From Phoronis australis (Eukaryota; Phoronida; Phoronidae): a stretch of 64,000 nucleotides of DNA. The stretch's first letter is position 1. Each line of letters begins with the position of its first letter. The stretch lies in assembly GCA_002633005.1 (NCBI GenBank), contig NMRA01000274.1:415143-479142 (forward strand), given 5' to 3'. The notes beneath the pieces are model-generated. The model was not told the origin of the DNA. It searched no databases and was given only the letters and a program-made list of their open reading frames with translations. Positions 45,720 through 58,300 of the stretch are shown one piece after another. The translations under genes and the position numbers were made by a program.

Positions 45720-47636
45720 ATCAATTCGTAAACAGTCTATCTTAGCGCGCATGACAATGATTCGACGGTTTCTTGCTAGACCAAATGGGTCACTGGGCCG
45801 TGACATTAACGCCCTGGGTCAAATTGAAAATGTTTTATGCCCATTGTCTTTCAAAAATGTACTACTTTGAATTTTCAGTAACCTCTTTGCAGTCCAGTTA
45901 CTTTCAGCATTATAAAATTATTTCTTTTTACTGGTGCTGCTCACTTTGGCTGGGTGATGTTTAGTGGATTTTCCCCAACATGTGGTTTGGGCATGAACAG
46001 AGACTGTGCTCTTTGTTTGATTGGCAGTGGTCCTGGTGACTGAGCTGTGTTCAGTCGGCATCATGCAAATGTGCTTCATCAGTTCCTGGCATTAAAAAAG
46101 AAATTAATGTACCACTTTGTTGCTGAGTGTTGATTATTTATGTCTTAACTCTTTAATCACATGACTATGTGATGACTTTGGTTCACTCCCATTTTCCCAT
46201 CAGAAAAACCAGTTATGGCTAGTATCATGCTGCTTCTAATGCTGTTGTCACATGGTGTTTTTGAGGCAGTTACATCGCCTATGAACACCACACCTATTTT
46301 CTTTCAAACTACTGCAAACATGACCATTTATTCATAGTTTTTCTACATTATTGTGGGATCTTGAGCTTTCATTGTACCTTCATTGGCTACAACATGACTC
46401 ATTACTGATGCAAAAACTTGCCATGACATGGTTCTCGGTAGCGGTGCCGAGGAATTTGCAAGTCATTTATTGACCACTTATGGCAGACTAAATGAAAATG
46501 GTCTTCAGGCAACCCGTCAGCTGTAGACTTGTTCACGAGGTCGGCAGTTTCCTGGATGTCAGATTGAATTGTACAGGAGGGTCTGACCCAGTTCCTGTCT
46601 TCATAAGCTTGTGATACTATCCAGCTTCCATGTGAGAGCATGCATTTTAAGGGATAACTTGTGTTTGACACTTAATAAACAAAGCAAAACAAAAAGCAAA
46701 CCTGTTTCAGAATATAAAACCCTTACCAGTTGAGATGTCAAATAAGCTCTATCTGACGATATTTCAATTACCGGATGTTGAGCTGGACCCTTTGTTGGTT
46801 GATACATACAGCCTCAAATCAGGAGAACCATATTGCAGCATTTGTCATTGTCCATTGTGTTTAGTGCATCAGGTATTGTTGCTCGTTTTCCGAGGGTTGG
46901 GCGAAGCATTGCGTTTGTGTAAGCTAAAACAACGCTTACTCAGTATTTGAGCATGCTTAGGCACTTATCACTTTTCCGCATGACGTCAGAGAAATGCAGA
47001 TATGGCACCAGTTTGTACACCAAACTCGCGTGTTGGTGGACATGACACTGGCGCTGAGTACGTTCATTCATCACACTCATGTCCGTAAAGCTAAGAAACT
47101 TTCATCAATTAAAGTCGCTTTTCTTCTATTTTGTTGTCGTGTTTAGGACATTGAATTCACGGTTGTGATAATCAGATATGCAGTGCTATGAGGAAGGTTT
47201 AATGATTCTGACGATGTAGTCACTTGTCAAATCAAGGCGTGAATGGTGGTTTTAAGCTCTTAAATGCTGTGCAATATTTCACTGTACTTTATAGTTCTTT
47301 TCATCCATTTTGTCTTTAAATTGTCAATGTTGTGCGTTAAGATATATTTATACTATTCACGGAAAAATATCCCAGTATCTCGACATGTCCATGAATGAAA
47401 GAAATTAAAATTCAAACTTGTCAATTCACCCTGTGTTGCACACCAGAATTAGAAACTGAGTCAAACAAAAGATACTTAAGTGCTCGCATATCACTATAGA
47501 CTTGCATAGTGTTTCCTATTATTGCTTGCCAAAAAGTTTCACCATGTCAAGTAGTACTTGTTGGCCAATCAGAAAGTAAGAAAATATAAATATATCAATA
47601 CTGTCCAAAAAACACAGTTGGTTCTGGAATCTGGTC

Positions 47637-47802
47637 TCTGTTTTTTTTTGGAAAATAGTCAGTGGTGTATTTTTAGTTGCTCACGTTTTCAAAAAAATAC
47701 ACCTGAGACGAACAAAAGGTCTCTGTTTTGTTTTTGTAAAATAGTCAGTGGTGTATTTTTAGTTGCTCACGTTTTCAAAAAAATACACCTGAGATGAACA
47801 AA
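47637..47802. repeat. Two-copy tandem repeat with internal foldback
   Basis: A unit of about 83 bp (TCAGTGGTGTATTTTTAG through AATACACCTGAGA) occurs twice. Within each unit GTGTATTTTT and AAAAATACAC form a hairpin. Confidence 0.8.
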
Positions 47803-49164
47803 AGTAACGCTGGATTTTTTCATTCATGTCTGGCAAATCGTGGCATGCATTATAAACCTAGTGTCAGTGCTTGATTTCTGCAACTCGTCGATGCGACTTC
47901 ATATTGTGTTTGGACGACCTGGGAAAAACCCTAAGTCACCACGAAGTCACTACAACGAGTATCAAAGTTGGGCAATTCACCCGAAATTGGTTTCAAAATT
48001 TTTGGTGACTTCTAAATTTTGAATTAGTATTTTTCCTAGATTCAGTTTATCTCTGTTTCTTTCGCGAAGTCAGTGTGTTTTATTACCACTCTCAGCAGTG
48101 AGCTCACATCAAGCAAGCGCTTAAATTACAACAGAAAGTAGATAGACGAAGCTCGGAATTGTTTGGCAAATATCGGGTAAGGTGGAACCATGAAACACCT
48201 GCCTCCAGAGTATCCAATTGGCTCCGTTCTCTGTTGAATTGAGTTAGAGATTAAATGTGGTGCAAACATATGGGAGGCTTGAGGTGTACGTAATTTGTAA
48301 CAATGCCGACGACACGTGTTCTTTTTTGATTGTCAACCTCTTACCTCAGTTTTTGGCTACCTCAGATTTTATTTGGCAACCTGGGATTTTTGGCACGATG
48401 CATTTGGCAAGTTGGTGTTAACCGTAAGCATTTCGCACTGTGTGCCTTTGTACAACTGCTAAAAAAGCCCAATTCTGGTGAAATTGATGCAAGCATTTTT
48501 TTCTAGTTGCAGAGGGCAGGTCTTAAACCAACTTTGAATTTTTGGCCTGAACTCTCTTTTAGATGTATTTTGAATAAATGACACCCTAAAATAATTCTTC
48601 ACTTATTTTAAAACACGTAGTGGACAATTGAAATTTTATAATTTTATTTTATTGTTATTTTGTAACATTTCTCATTCTCAGCAAAAGGAAAGTTTAAGAA
48701 TTTTTTATTTCTCTATTTAGCTTGCTGTGAAGATTGAAAAAACATTTAGTTTTAGGCTTCCATTGTTCACAGCGAGGTTATCAGGCTTTGAAAAATAGAC
48801 AGTTTTAGCAAAATAATTTATATGTACACAATACTCAAAAAGGTATGGCATGATTCTAAACAGTAGTGTAGTGATTTGTAAGTAAAACCTTGAAGTCAGC
48901 ACTGTAATAATGAACTGATGCCAAACATACAAAATGTTGTAATATTTTGCCAAAGAAATAACCAATCTCCTATGACTTCAAACTTGTTGCATACTGCACA
49001 GGTGAGCCAAACCGGCTATAATAAAATTCAAACTTGTTACTTCGGCAACTCAGGTTGGATTTCAATAACCTGTGACATTTTGTGCTAAGCAGCTCGAGTG
49101 TAGATGTTGCGGGGACTTACTGTGAGGTCGAGGAATACTATTCTGTGCTACTGTTCAATTTCAG

Positions 49165-49315
49165 TGAACACTGAAGACCAGTCTTGATGCCGCCAACAAT
49201 CATGGCAACATTGACCGAGCAATCTGCTGCTACTCTGCTGGACTTTAACGTCAAATTAGACATAAATCTACTCGATCAGGTTGTATGCTGCATGTACACA
49301 GGAGAAGGTGCGCAG
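49165..49315 (+). CDS. XPO1: XPO1 exon with start codon
   Basis: The exon opens at 49165 after AATTTCAG, and the ATG is at 49187. It encodes 43 residues, ending [10 protein letters not shown], in phase 0 before GTAAGA. Confidence 0.93.
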
Positions 49316-52300
49316 GTAAGAAGGTTCAGTTCACTCCCCGGGGGCGTTGATAAGTGGAACTGTCCGTTTCATTCGGTGACGTGAAAAGTTTGTTCCGTAA
49401 CTTGTAGCGGGATGCAATCTGTTCCTGTGTTTTCAGGTCAGCCAATTTAGTATTCATGGTGTCTGTGGAGTTGTGTGCTTGCTATGCGTATTTCGTGACG
49501 TGAAATGACAAAGGGTCGTTTCCACTGTGTGCGATTTTCAGCGTGGAGTCTTGCCGTAAATGGCTTCTTCTATACACCACCAAATACCTGTTGCGAGTGT
49601 TGTTCTGTTTCCCTGTACAGCTCACCACAGTGAGACTGCCAACTGTTGTTTGTGTTGCAGCAACGTGCCGCGCAGGAAGTCCTGACCAGGTTAAAGGAAC
49701 ACCCCAATGCCTGGACCAGAGTGGACACAATACTGGAGTTCTCGACCAACCAACAGACCAAGTACTACGCCCTACAGATCCTAGAGACTGTCATCAAGTC
49801 ACGGTGGAAGGTTCTGCCGCGGCCCCAATGTGAAGGTAAGCTGTGGAACGCACGACTTATGGTTTACCTTGACACAGAGATTTTACTATTTTCTCGTGGT
49901 CTTGAACATTTATCCTGAAGTGTCAAAATCTGTCGGGACATTTTGAAAGTCAGCCTTACAAAATTGGCCAATAGAAAAAAACGAACAACTTCGGAATGCT
50001 GATTCTTTGCCTTCAATCGTCAAGTTTGTGACAGACATGATAGGCTAAGGTGACAAATTCTGTCTAGACTGTTCTCAGAAATGAAAAGGGTGAATGTCTG
50101 AACTGCAGTGAAATCAATTGATTCTGAACATAAATCAGACCCAGTCCGATGGCTGACACTTATCAATAGTGTGAAGTTGAGATGAGAAACACAGTCTCAA
50201 TGGTTTGCCCTGGCAGTGGAAACTAGTGGAAATTAGTAGGAGTTACTCACTTGAAATTGACTTACTTTCCAGGCTTGGTGCTTTTCAATGAAATGAGTGT
50301 TCCATGTTATTTCTGTACAGAATCTGTTTTAATTTCCGACTGCTGAATATCATCAGTTAAACCAAAAATGTTCTTCGCATTGTTTGGTAGCATTTTTTGT
50401 TATCTTTTTAGATGAAAGTTCAACTCCAGTTTATAATTTCCTTGGAAAAACGATTAGGGAAAATTTCTAGTGCTAAATTGAACGTTGTAGTTAAAGTGGA
50501 AATAAAATTGAATCTGCAATTTGCAAAATACCGCCAAAGGTTCCTAATGATATGTGAAAGGTATGTCACTGACTATGTCATCCACTGCTTTTTGTACCTT
50601 ACAGGTATAAAGAAATACATTGTGGGTTTAGTCATTAAGGTGTCGTCTGAGCCTGAATCTCTTGAAAAGGAGAAGGTGTACCTGGGTAAACTCAACATGA
50701 TTTTAGTTCAGGTTTGTACTTGTAAATGGGTTTCACAGTACATGTTGTAGAACTGGTTGTGTTTTCTGACATTTTTATATAGATATACTCCATTGTTAAG
50801 ATTTGATTTCAAAACTTTCTTCAGCTTATTTGTCTTAGTATTAAGGATGCACTTTTTTAATGTTTATTAAAAAATACAATGTCGAATAATAAGAATTAGA
50901 GCTCAGAATGCACCTATATCTGGGCCTACGTAAAGTACAGTGTTTGCTTTCACTAGAAACAGATATAGCTGACTTCCGTGTATTTCAAAATCTCCAAAGT
51001 TTTGCTGAACTCTTTTTACGGTAATTTTTCGCTAGTCTATTGTGACCCCTTGTGATCGAGAATTCCAACAAGTTCTGTAGCCCCCTATTAGCAGGTCTTG
51101 GAAGTGCCCTAGTCAGACATCTGTGAGACTGATAACATCTGTAATGCTGCCACTGGGCAAGAGCAGTCTGGCTTGGAATTTTAATTGAATAAACAAACGT
51201 CTAACTAACAAATAAATTTTCTGAGAATTAGTCTTGCTAAATTTGAGGGAACCCAGAATCCCGGCAAATTTGTGTCCTAATGCAAAATGTTTTGTAGAAA
51301 ATTTTGCCTCAATAAATACTGGGTCTATTACAAACAATTTTCATATTGAAACAGAGCATTCAATTCCAGGAATTTTAAATCCGTGAGCAAGTATTTAGTA
51401 GTTCTATTTTGCTGCAATCCACGTGATTAATTTTTCTGTTCTGACTATATTGGGGAAAATAAAAGGATGACCCTGCTTTGTTAGTACCTTCTAGTGGTAT
51501 TGAGTCTTTGTTATGTTGTGTGCTTTCCTGTTTGCTCAAGTCTTGTTTTGTCTGGCTTCAGATTCTAAAGTACGAGTGGCCACGTAACTGGCCATCATTC
51601 ATTAGTGATATTGTTGGTGCCAGTAAGACTAATGAATCATTGTGCCAGAACAACATGGTCATACTGAAGCTTTTGAGGTAAGTAGCCCCGCCCGCCATAC
51701 AACATGTGACCATCAGCCCTGCCCACTATAGAACATGTGACCCACAAAGTTCTTTTGGCCACCCACCGGTATGCTGTTAAAGATATACTCTCAAGGATCA
51801 GTGACTAGGTTTAATGATGTGCTTGAATTGTCGGATGACATCGTTTGTAGGCAGCCTACTCAAGCCAATGCTAAGATAGATAATGTGGGGAGGTCCACTC
51901 GACTGTAGTTGGCTGCTGAACGATGGTTGTGGTCTCGCATTACATTGTCTTTGTGTTGCTAATTTTGGGATTGTCTTAGTAATTGTGGGATTGTCTTTGT
52001 AATTTTTGTCATAAAATGATGTCAACGGCTATACAGAGGTTATAACTTTGTGAGGGATTGGCCAGGACCTGCCTTTCTTACTGTCCCACATTTAATGAAT
52101 GTGCACACTTGGGAAGTTTGAAAAACTCCAGGCGTATATCTTAAAAAAAAACGTTGGCAATTGATTGAGCCATATTTTTTGTTGTAATTTGTCGTGGAGA
52201 AATGTGTATCAGTATGCCTTTGCCTGTTTTGCATGCGCAACATAACTGTCATCAATTTCAATGTAGTTGTGATTTTATCGGCTGTAATGGTTTCATTATC

Positions 52301-55300
52301 CAGTGTCACTCATGGGGTCTTATCTTGTGTCAACTCATCATAGAAGTGCGTCGGCTCTATGCAGGTTGCTTATCTGAATATTGGAAAATGTAGATAGTGT
52401 TGCAGATTAAATTGCTGAATCATATTTCTGTTCATCAGGTCCAAAATAAAGCAGGTGGTTTGATAAATATGTCTGGGAAACCCTGTTGTCATTACGTTTA
52501 GTCTTTACATTCAGGCAAAGCAGTGTAATTACTCTTTATTAAGGGGTGTACGTAACACAACACTCAACGCAACTCATACTTTAGCCCAGTTTAAAGTACT
52601 GCGGAAAGAAGAGCTGCTTCTTTGAACTCAGCTCCCACTCTTTAGTGTTGATACACTCTGAACGGAGATTTTGGTCTACTATGGTGTCTGTTTAGAAGAC
52701 AGTAATGACTCCTGGTACACTCTGGCTGATGAGGTAGCGGGACTTCTGTGTCTCACATCTGTAGTATATGGCCTTTGATCACAGGGGTATAGGCTATGCT
52801 TATCAGCTGACCCCCTATGGGGCTCACACAGAAACGTGTCACCTTTTTTGAACATATTCAGCTCGTCCACTACTCATAGTTGCTATTCAGTTGACATGGG
52901 CCTGCTTGATGTCAGAAGTGATGCGATGTTGCCACTGTGTGAAGGACTTGTCGATGGATATCAACCAATCGCAAGGGAGCTAGTGATCGACGTACCGTGC
53001 ACACATTGGTGGCATGACATTGAGAGCATCGCGTCACTTCCAACTGAACTACTAGTCCACACCTGTGAAGTGAATACTGTTAAAGTCTCTTTCTTACAGG
53101 CATAGTGCGTGATAGTTTGGTTTAAAAAGGAGATATGGTCTTGGGGGATACCTACAGAAGAGTAGAGTAGAATTAACATGTTATACGGCCAGGTGGTCAC
53201 AGAAGTCCCATGTGATCGCTCGTTACTGCTGGGTGAAAATTACCCATTTTTTGTGTGTTACGTTGCTATTCGTTACACGTGACTGTTTGTCTTGCAGTGA
53301 GGAGGTATTCGACTTCTCTAGTGGCCAGATGACACAGGCTAAGGCCAAGCACTTAAAGGACAGCATGTGCAGTGAGTTCTCGCAGATCTTCACGCTGTGC
53401 CAGTATGTTCTCGACAGCTCCCAGGATGCACCTCTTGTCGGGGCCACACTGGAGACGCTCCTACGCTTTCTCAACTGGATCCCGCTCGGCTACATATTTG
53501 AGACGAAGCTCATCAGTACACTTATTTACAAGGTAGCTCTAACTGCCCTCTCTTTGTCTTTGTGGGTAGTGGTGCAGTGCTGTTCATCAGTACACTTATT
53601 TACAAGGTAGCTCTTGCTGCCCTCTCTTTGTCTTGGTGGGTAGTGGCGCAGTGCTGTTCAGTACACTTATTTACAAGGTAGCTCTTACTGCCCTCTCTTT
53701 GTCTTGGTGGGTAGTGGCGCAGTGCTGTTCATCAGTACACTTATTTACAAGGTAGCTCTTACTGCCCTCTCTTTGTCTTGGTGGGTAGTGGCGCAGTGCT
53801 GTTAGCAAACTGTTGACTTTCTTTTACCATGTCACACTGGTCGGATGTCATTATTGACAGCGTTTTGCTTGTAATCATTTAGCAGTCATGTTAACGCGCA
53901 CACTCATCATTAAAGATTTGAGATCAGTATACACAGCTGCATCAGTGAGACCTACCACTTAGTTGTAGTCACAGAACCTTTGATACAAACGTTTGTACCT
54001 TGCAGGCAAATAATGCGATTTCATTAAGTTGTGCTAGGCAATAAGTTCATGTCCATCTCTTAAATGTCTTGTACCTTTATACTATGTTCAGTTTTGTTTG
54101 ATTTACTTTTCAGTTCTTGAATGTTCCCATGTTCAGAAATGTCACATTGAAGTGCCTAATAGAAATAGGTAAGTGTGGTTGTTCACCTACATGTGACTGT
54201 CTTTGAAAAATAACAGTTGTCTTGCATCACTGGTTATAATTAATTTGTGCTTGCTTAGCGCAATTTGATGGGTGAAAAGAAATACCTGGTTTATGTTTGA
54301 TCTCATTGGTAAACATTCCTTTATAAGTTTATCTCCATTTCTTCTGGTCAGTAACTTATGGTAACTGGATGTTTAAACTGTTAAGCTTTGCTGTGCTTGC
54401 AGTTTATTCTGAGTTCACATTTGTCATATGTCATGTTCCGTAGTTCCTGTGGAGGGTATATCTATTACCTAGTGTCCTTTTTTGACATTTGGCCATCTCC
54501 TACGAAGCTTGTAATGCTCACGTTCTTTGGCTGACCTTTAATCATCCTTTCCATTGTAGCCGGTGTCCAGGTGACGCAGTACGACCAACAGTTTGTCCAG
54601 CTGTTCACACAAACATTGGCCCAGCTGTCGCAGGTGAGCTTGAAACACGTCGTGACATTACTCATGTTGGAAGGGTGTTCATGACGTTTGTAGCAGTAGT
54701 ACATTATTGCATGACTACTTGAAGTGTGGCAGTTTCGATATAAGTGTTGGCTTTGCATGCGCAGTCGTAATACTTGTAGGATTGCTTCAAGAATTCAAAG
54801 CAGACAAGGGATCGATCTTTTCATTATTTTTTTGGGTGAGGAGGGTTCTGGGTATTTTTTTATACGAACAAGCATGACATTATGTGGTGTATGTTAAGGG
54901 GTTTTCGGTTTTTGAAAAAAATAATTTGCTAAAAATGATGCGCGTAGACATTTTTCGTTTTCTTTAAACAGTGAGGCGCGGATTTCAAGATAGTCGAACA
55001 CAGCCCAGAATCAATACGCTATTTTCTTTTGTCCAATGTTGTGATTGGTCTCTGTCTTACAGATGCTGTCAATTGGCACCAACATTCGTGAGGCGTACCA
55101 ACATGGCCAGGACGACGAGCAGAAGTTTATACAGAACCTTAGTCTCTTTCTCTGTACCTTTCTCAAAGAGCACGGCCAGTTGATTGAGAAGAAGGTCGAT
55201 CAACGAGATAATCTCTTAGATGTATGTATGAGTGTTCATTATTGTCGGAGTTTGGAATTGAACGTGTCTGCGTTCAGTTGTGTTGCGTTTGTCACGGTTG

Positions 55301-58300
55301 GTTGTACGAGGTCAGCATTGTAAGGCTTGCTTTTGGACAGTTACATATAATTAGTGATCTGTTTGAATGTCTCTTCAGTAATTAAGAATGTGAGTTGATT
55401 ATTTTCAATCGCTTGCAATATCCACATTTTCGTTTAGTTTTTGCTGGCCTAACCTGTTGAATGACTATTTTGTCTCTAACCGTTTTGCAGCAAATGACCT
55501 GACAAAGGGTGAACTTACAAAGTAGCGGGGTGAAGAGAACTCTGCCCAAAATTTCAAAAAAATATCCCAAACTGTTCCATACCTTTGTCTGGCAGGAAGG
55601 CTTTTTGTACGAAGGAACTTGTCCAGAAGTATTCAAGTGTGTGAGCGAAACACTGATATTTTCCACAGGCGCTCAAGTACCTGATCTTGATCTCGGAGGT
55701 GGACGAGACAGAGATCTTCAAGATTTGTCTGGAGTACTGGAACAGTCTGGCGGCTGACCTGTACCGTGAGAGTCCCTTCAGCTCCAGCTCGTCTCCCTTG
55801 CTGCTCGGGCCCAAGTTGGCTGAGATGCCGGCACGTCGACAGATCTACAACCCTGTCTTGTCCAAGGTGAGTCGAATGGGGAACATTCTGTGTGCACTTG
55901 CATGCTGTTGAAGATTCTCATTCTAGCAAGCTTGCATTTGGTCTAACATAGACTCTAAACGTACTGCTGTTAGACACTAACGGTACTTGACTATTAGCGT
56001 TAATAGTGTGTTCCATGCTTACCTTTCGTGAAGTGCAGTATTTTCATTTGCACCTGGGTGATAACCAGTGTCACTAGTCCTTGTGTTCCCGGTCGTCATT
56101 CCTTAACAACCGAGTTGGTGAATATTTAAATTCAGGACCTTGATTTGCTAGTAATCTAATGTTTGTTGGGAATATTCTACTATGTTAATTTAATGTGTGG
56201 TCTACTGGCAATGCAACTTTTGTTCGCGGGATGGCTGATTTCAGCTCTGGGAAGTGTTTTATAAAGCAAGTGTCTTGAGTGTTAAGAAGGATCACACAAG
56301 TTTTTCAAAGGTATTGCCATATGTTGCAAGTGGAGCACGTAATCAGACCAGCTGTTATTCCTGAATGGCTGCTAATAGTGAATGCGCTTAAAGTCCTGAC
56401 ACCTGACCTCCCCAGAACTTTACTGGAGACTTCAAAATTGACCAACCTCGTTGCATGCTTCCACTAAACTTTCAGATTTGATGAAGTGATAATATAATTT
56501 TCTAGTCGAGTTTATGTTTATCTTGTTGCTCTTAAGCCCAATTTATCTACAGAACTTTATCGTACTGAAGTCGTTAATGGTGTGTGTTTGTGTGTAGGTG
56601 AGATCGGTGATGATCTCGCGCATGGCCAAGCCTGAAGAGGTGCTCGTGGTGGAGAACGAGCAAGGTGAGGTGGTCCGTGAGTTCATGAAGGACACGGACT
56701 CCATCAACATGTACAAGAACATGCGGGAGACGCTCGTCTACCTAACGCATTTGGATTACGCCGACACGGAGAACATCATGACTGAGAAACTGACCAATCA
56801 GGTTAACGGCACCGAGTGGTCGTGGAAGAACCTCAACACGGTAAGTTGCCATGGTGATTGCACGTGTACCTGACTTTCACTGTTGACTAATGAGATCAGT
56901 GGCACCTAGTCGCCGTGGACCAATCTCAGTATATTGCTTAACCATGGTAACACCATGTTATGCTGACTCGCACTGTTGGCTCACCTGGTCAGTTATCATG
57001 GGAAAACCTAGTAAGTGCAATAAGTTGCCATGGTAACTTCATTTGCTATTCGGGTGAACAGCACAGAGATGCCATGGGAAAATCTCGAGGTGTGCCTCAG
57101 ATCTGATTAGTCAGCAAGTGTAACATTTATGACGGAGTGATTTCCAGAAACCTAATGCGTGTCCAAATGTCCAAATGCCTCTTGACCCACGAGTGGCATG
57201 CCTTGTCTCAAATGGTGGTGTATTCGATGTCTTACTGTTTTTGCACGTAACATACTCCAGAGGTGCCGATGGTTTGTGCAGAAGTTGTTATCTGGTTTCA
57301 GCTATGCTGGGCTATCGGCTCCATCAGTGGCGCCATGCATGAGGAGGACGAGAAGCGCTTCCTGGTGACCGTCATCAAAGATCTGCTGGGCCTGTGTGAA
57401 CAGAAACGTGGCAAGGACAACAAAGCCATCATCGCCTCCAACATCATGTACGTGGTTGGACAATACCCACGCTTCCTGCGCGCTCACTGGAAATTTCTCA
57501 AGACCGTTGTCAACAAATTGTTCGAATTTATGCACGGTAGGTCTGCACTCGTGGCTTGCTAGTATTGGGCCTCGCACATGCATTGAGTCATTTCAAAGCA
57601 GGGATTTCATGTGTTATTTTATTTTCAAAACTCTTATTGCCAGTTTAGTCCCTGTTGCCCATTGATCCCTCATTTATTTGGTTGAAAGCAAAGTGAGTCC
57701 ACTTTTTACCTGCTCGTATCTGGGCAGTCTAGTCCACAGTTTATTTTTGGAATGCTTGCTTCATTCACGCATTGTAATTCCATTATGATGACTAAGTATT
57801 GCATACAGTGTGTCCCAAACTCACCCCCATCTTTAAGGCTTCATGTGCCATCTGATCCTTAACGGTATTTTTCCTGTCTCTCAGCATAAAGTTAGCGCTG
57901 TTGCTTGTCTTGGCCATAGTGTCAACACAGTGACTGTTAGCACTTACAGTCTAACTTCAACGGAATTTTGTTATGTTAGATGTATTGGGCTAACCAGATA
58001 GTCCTAGCAAAGCCCTAGTAAAACGAGAAAACTCGAGTTCAATCACGCAAATGTAAGCCTGTCAAATGATAGGTGAAGCTGCCTTTTCGTGCCATGTTGC
58101 ATCACCGCGAGATCCCAGCACAAATAATAAGAAGGCTGATAACACTTGTATTGAATAGGGGTCTGAATAGAACACCATTGCATGTGGGTGTTATTCGCAG
58201 CTGTTTGAATTAAAAGGTGATTCTCGCGATGACGTAGACAAAAGCAAGCCAATACGCCAAACAGTTCATTACATTTGGCAGTTTATGGCACTAGTGGGCT

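Larger units (their letters stand above)
41854..49164. other. Divergent ZNF410/XPO1 intergenic region
   Basis: It should hold the ZNF410 leader exon(s), the XPO1 5' leader exon(s) and both promoters. I can place none of these exactly. It contains an unassigned 193-codon open frame (43048), an interspersed repeat (43994), two YY1-like motifs (45499 and 45708) and a tandem repeat (47637). Confidence 0.5.

Noticed and set aside
46402-46671. An 89-residue minus-strand frame of ordinary composition.
   Set aside because: No family resemblance, no splice-site support and length compatible with chance.
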